Below are positions 4,466 to 6,756 of a DNA stretch of 6,756 bases, one piece after another (the first letter of the stretch is position 1; every line of letters starts with the position of its first letter). The stretch is from Burkholderiales bacterium (GTDB lineage: Bacteria > Pseudomonadota > Gammaproteobacteria > Burkholderiales > Burkholderiaceae_F), in contig JAJTHJ010000002.1 of assembly GCA_021298875.1 (NCBI GenBank), positions 1 to 6,756 on the forward strand, in the 5' to 3' direction. A program made the translations under genes and the position numbers. The notes beneath the pieces were generated by a model, which did not search any database, was not told where the DNA came from, and worked only from the letters and a program-made list of their open reading frames with translations.

Positions 4466-6756
4466 TCAGAACGAGTACGCGGCTCGCAGCAACCACGTGC
4501 GGCCGAACGGACTGGCATACCGGGGGTCATAGCCAACTTGGAACCTACTGCCTTGATTGGAGAACGGCGGGTCACTGTTAAACACGTTGAGTACGCCCGC
4601 CGACAGCGCGAGTCCCTTGATGCCGGAGTACGTCCCAACCAAGTCCCACACGGACAACGCCCCGACGGTATTGTCGGCGAACCCTTCGAGCAGGTTATCT
4701 GCGTCGTTCTGGTCGGCATAGCCGCTGCGGAAGCGGTTCGTGACGATCGCTCCCCATCCACCGTAAGTCCAGTTGGCGGTGAACACGCCCTGGTAGCGGA
4801 AGGCCGGGAAGTCGAGTTCAAAAGAGTACCGTCCGAGCGCGTTGTACCACTCGCCGTTCTTGACCAGTTGCTGCTCCCACTTGGTGAGATAAGTTCCGGA
4901 GTAAGTGAACTTCAACTTTCCCCATTCGGCAGCCGGCATCGTGTACTGAATATTGAAGTCGATACCCGCCGCCTCCATGTCTCCCAAGTTTTCCGTCGTA
5001 CCGATCACGTAAGCGAGCGGATCGACTGTAGATTGGCCGCCGCAGGTCGCCTGCAAAGCAATGCGCTCGGAAGGCGTCAACTGGCTGCAGCGCACGAACT
5101 TGTTTGCATAAAGCGCGGGATCGCCGAAGACCGCGCTATCGGGTAGAGCACCGACCAAGCCAGTGATCTTGGTGTTCCAGTAATCGACGGCAAATGACAG
5201 ATCCTTCATCGGCTGGAGCACAAAGCCCACCGACCACGAATCCGACTCTTCCGGCTCCGTCTGTTTATTGCCGCCCTGCTGCTGCTGGAACTGCTGACCG
5301 CAATCGCGTGCTGGGTCTGCTCCGGGCACAGCGACGCCGTCAGGGCAAAGGACGGGATCGTCGTAGGGGTTGGAGGTGAAGGTAAGCGAGTTTGGCGCGA
5401 ACAGATCGAACACACTTGGCGCCCGGAAGCCCTGATTGTACGAACCGCGCAACAGAACCGTATCGAGCGCCTGCCACTTGGCCGATACCTTCGGACTGAA
5501 GACGCCGCTGAAGTCCGAGTACTTGTCGTAGCGAACGGCCAACCCGACGTCCAAGTTCTTGATCACCGGGATATTCAACTCGGCCAAGAACGCGTACACG
5601 CTCTGGTCACCTGAAGTGTCCTCGGCGAGTTCCAGGCCAGAGCTTGCAGCCTGGCGAATCAGTTCAAAGTTGTTTTTGAAATCGATCGATTGCTTGCGGT
5701 AGTCGACGCCGAGCGCCAGCGCCATAGGTCCGGCCGGTAGATTGAGAACTTCCTTGTTGACGGTCAGATTGGTTCCCCACAAGTCGCCGGTAATGTCTTG
5801 GACTTGGCCCAAGACCTTGACGCTATTCAAATAGGCAGCCCCGGCTGCAGTCTGCGCACCGAAGGGATTAAGGAAGGGCGCTCCATTGGCACCGGCCAAG
5901 CCCTGAATCACGCGCGCCCGACTGACGTAACCGCCAGTAAAAGTGTTGTCGACCGTCGAGTCGGAATAGAACGCATTGAGGTTATAGCCCCACCCAAGCA
6001 CCGTTCCGTCCAAACTACCCAGGATGCGCTGCGTCGTGTTCTCGATCTCGCTTGCCCGCTGACCAGCGTCGATCGTGCGCCAGCCCACTGAAATCGGCAA
6101 GCTACTGTCCAGTGCAGGATTCGTGATCGGCACGCCCGCCGAGCCGCCGGGGAAGTACGGGCTGGTCGAAGTGAGCGGCAGGCTCGTCAGCGGCGTCGGG
6201 GCCACCGCCACCGCCAACGTGTTGCGGGACCAGAAGTACTCCAACGAAAGCGTGTTCTCTGCGCCGAGTGCCAGCGATCCCTTGCCGTACAGTGTGGTTT
6301 GCTCCTGCTCGGGAATGAGATCGACGAACTGGGAAAAGTCGAAACGACAGCTGTTCGGTCCAAACAGTTCGGGTATCAGCGCAGACTGGGACGGTGCGCA
6401 ATTCGGCAACGTCGGATTGGTGGCCACAAGGGTTGCCGACTGGGAATAGTTGCCCGGGAAGGTAGTTCCGCTAGTACGCGCCAAGCCGCGGTTGGGCTGG
6501 ATACCACTGGCCGCGTAGCTGCGGTCGACCGACTGCAAAACCTCTTGTTTACTGTACGCCACCGAGCCGTAGACATTCCAGCCCTGTTGGGCAAGCGAAC
6601 CAAAGCCCCCACCGAGGCTGAAGGTGTACTTGCTACCCCCGCTCTGCTGCGGGATAGAAGCATCGGCGGACAAGTTAAGGCCTTCGTGAGCTGGTTTCGT
6701 ATTTATCCGACACTTGACGTTGATCGAGGACTGCTCAGCGGCCTGCATGCAGGCCG
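4466..6756 (-). CDS. TonB-dependent outer-membrane receptor (5' end outside window)
   Basis: This is the beta-barrel part of a TBDR, which imports a bound ligand across the outer membrane using energy from TonB. Reading continues to the right edge, so signal peptide, TonB box and most or all of the plug domain are missing; the ATG at 6748 is internal. Numbering from that codon (760 residues to the stop), family features are IPQQSGGSKY at 32-41, DLIPEQEQTTLYGKGSLALG at 143-162, RGSYNQGFRAPSVFDLFAPN at 434-453, GGN-x-x-TEPEESDSWSVGF at 492-509, NVFNSDPP at 721-728, and a C-terminal WLLRAAYSF with the terminal Phe read by the BAM machinery. Three Cys pairs (117/134, 468/483, 554/569) fall in likely extracellular loops. 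The gene converges on the TonB operon and ends in its own terminator. Base composition is visibly less GC-rich than the operon in places. The ligand (siderophore, vitamin, sugar, other) cannot be told from this part. Confidence 0.95.
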   Translation of the reverse strand, partial: ACMQAAEQSSINVKCRINTKPAHEGLNLSADASIPQQSGGSKYTFSLGGGFGSLAQQGWNVYGSVAYSKQEVLQSVDRSYAASGIQPNRGLARTSGTTFPGNYSQSATLVATNPTLPNCAPSQSALIPELFGPNSCRFDFSQFVDLIPEQEQTTLYGKGSLALGAENTLSLEYFWSRNTLAVAVAPTPLTSLPLTSTSPYFPGGSAGVPITNPALDSSLPISVGWRTIDAGQRASEIENTTQRILGSLDGTVLGWGYNLNAFYSDSTVDNTFTGGYVSRARVIQGLAGANGAPFLNPFGAQTAAGAAYLNSVKVLGQVQDITGDLWGTNLTVNKEVLNLPAGPMALALGVDYRKQSIDFKNNFELIRQAASSGLELAEDTSGDQSVYAFLAELNIPVIKNLDVGLAVRYDKYSDFSGVFSPKVSAKWQALDTVLLRGSYNQGFRAPSVFDLFAPNSLTFTSNPYDDPVLCPDGVAVPGADPARDCGQQFQQQQGGNKQTEPEESDSWSVGFVLQPMKDLSFAVDYWNTKITGLVGALPDSAVFGDPALYANKFVRCSQLTPSERIALQATCGGQSTVDPLAYVIGTTENLGDMEAAGIDFNIQYTMPAAEWGKLKFTYSGTYLTKWEQQLVKNGEWYNALGRYSFELDFPAFRYQGVFTANWTYGGWGAIVTNRFRSGYADQNDADNLLEGFADNTVGALSVWDLVGTYSGIKGLALSAGVLNVFNSDPPFSNQGSRFQVGYDPRYASPFGRTWLLRAAYSF
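5276..5296 (-). repeat. short CAG (Gln) triplet run in a receptor loop
   Basis: On the minus strand the codons are CAG CAG TTC followed by four CAG, giving Gln-Gln-Phe-Gln4 (residues 485-491) just after Cys483. All six Gln use the same codon, so this is a small triplet repeat that could change length without shifting the frame. Confidence 0.6.
6739..6756. repeat. perfect 18-base palindrome at the right edge
   Basis: CGGCCTGCATGCAGGCCG reads identically on both strands and ends exactly at the last base of the window. It contains two adjacent TGCA units. It overlaps the upstream end of the visible receptor frame, where the protein no longer resembles the receptor family well. It may be chance, a real site, or a fold-back or joining artefact at a contig end. 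Confidence 0.6.

Noticed and set aside
4448..5146. Plus-strand open frame (232 codons) opposite the receptor 3' end
   Set aside because: It overlaps the receptor terminator side and the beta-barrel end; no family resemblance, so treated as a shadow.
6739..6756. Edge palindrome as a cloning-vector polylinker remnant
   Set aside because: It contains GCATGC and TGCA units but does not match the common pUC polylinker order that I know; no other vector sequence is visible.

Overview
This 6.76 kb window of GC-rich chromosomal DNA carries, from left to right, the 3' end of ruvB, a complete TonB energy-transduction gene set (tonB, exbB, exbD, exbD), a gene for an exported TPR-repeat protein, and, on the opposite strand, most of a TonB-dependent outer-membrane receptor (TBDR) gene that runs off the right edge. 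The envelope proteins are those of a Gram-negative bacterium. The TonB C-terminal domain (paired Cys and a CQGQGQ segment), the RuvB tail and the ExbB with a cleavable signal peptide look most like Betaproteobacteria (Rhodocyclales/Burkholderiales type) or a neighbouring gammaproteobacterial line. This placement is inferred from remembered family patterns, not from a search.

Layout. Bases 2-424 (+) are the RuvB sensor-2 and winged-helix part. Bases 425-505 are a short leader with a possible -10 element. tonB (506-1063), exbB (1162-1983), exbD1 (2044-2472), exbD2 (2492-2920) and the TPR gene (3047-4300) all lie on the + strand, with spacers of 98, 60, 19 and 126 bases. They probably form one operon, although the 98- and 126-base spacers contain clear RNA hairpins. 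Bases 4301-4465 hold no gene but three consecutive hairpins. The last of these is a good intrinsic terminator for the minus-strand receptor gene (4466 to beyond 6756), which converges on the operon.

How the parts fit. ExbB and the two ExbD proteins form an inner-membrane proton channel that energises TonB. TonB spans the periplasm and opens TBDRs such as the one encoded here. The TPR protein carries a signal peptide and is probably a periplasmic accessory of the complex, with unproven function. The receptor's substrate cannot be read from this fragment, because the signal peptide, TonB box and plug lie outside the window.

I see no mobile element, CRISPR array, RNA gene or clearly new system. 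The points most worth checking are the two different ExbD subunits, the TPR partner, the hairpins that punctuate the operon, the position of a TonB system directly after ruvB, and an exact 18-base palindrome at the last base of the window, where the receptor reading becomes atypical.
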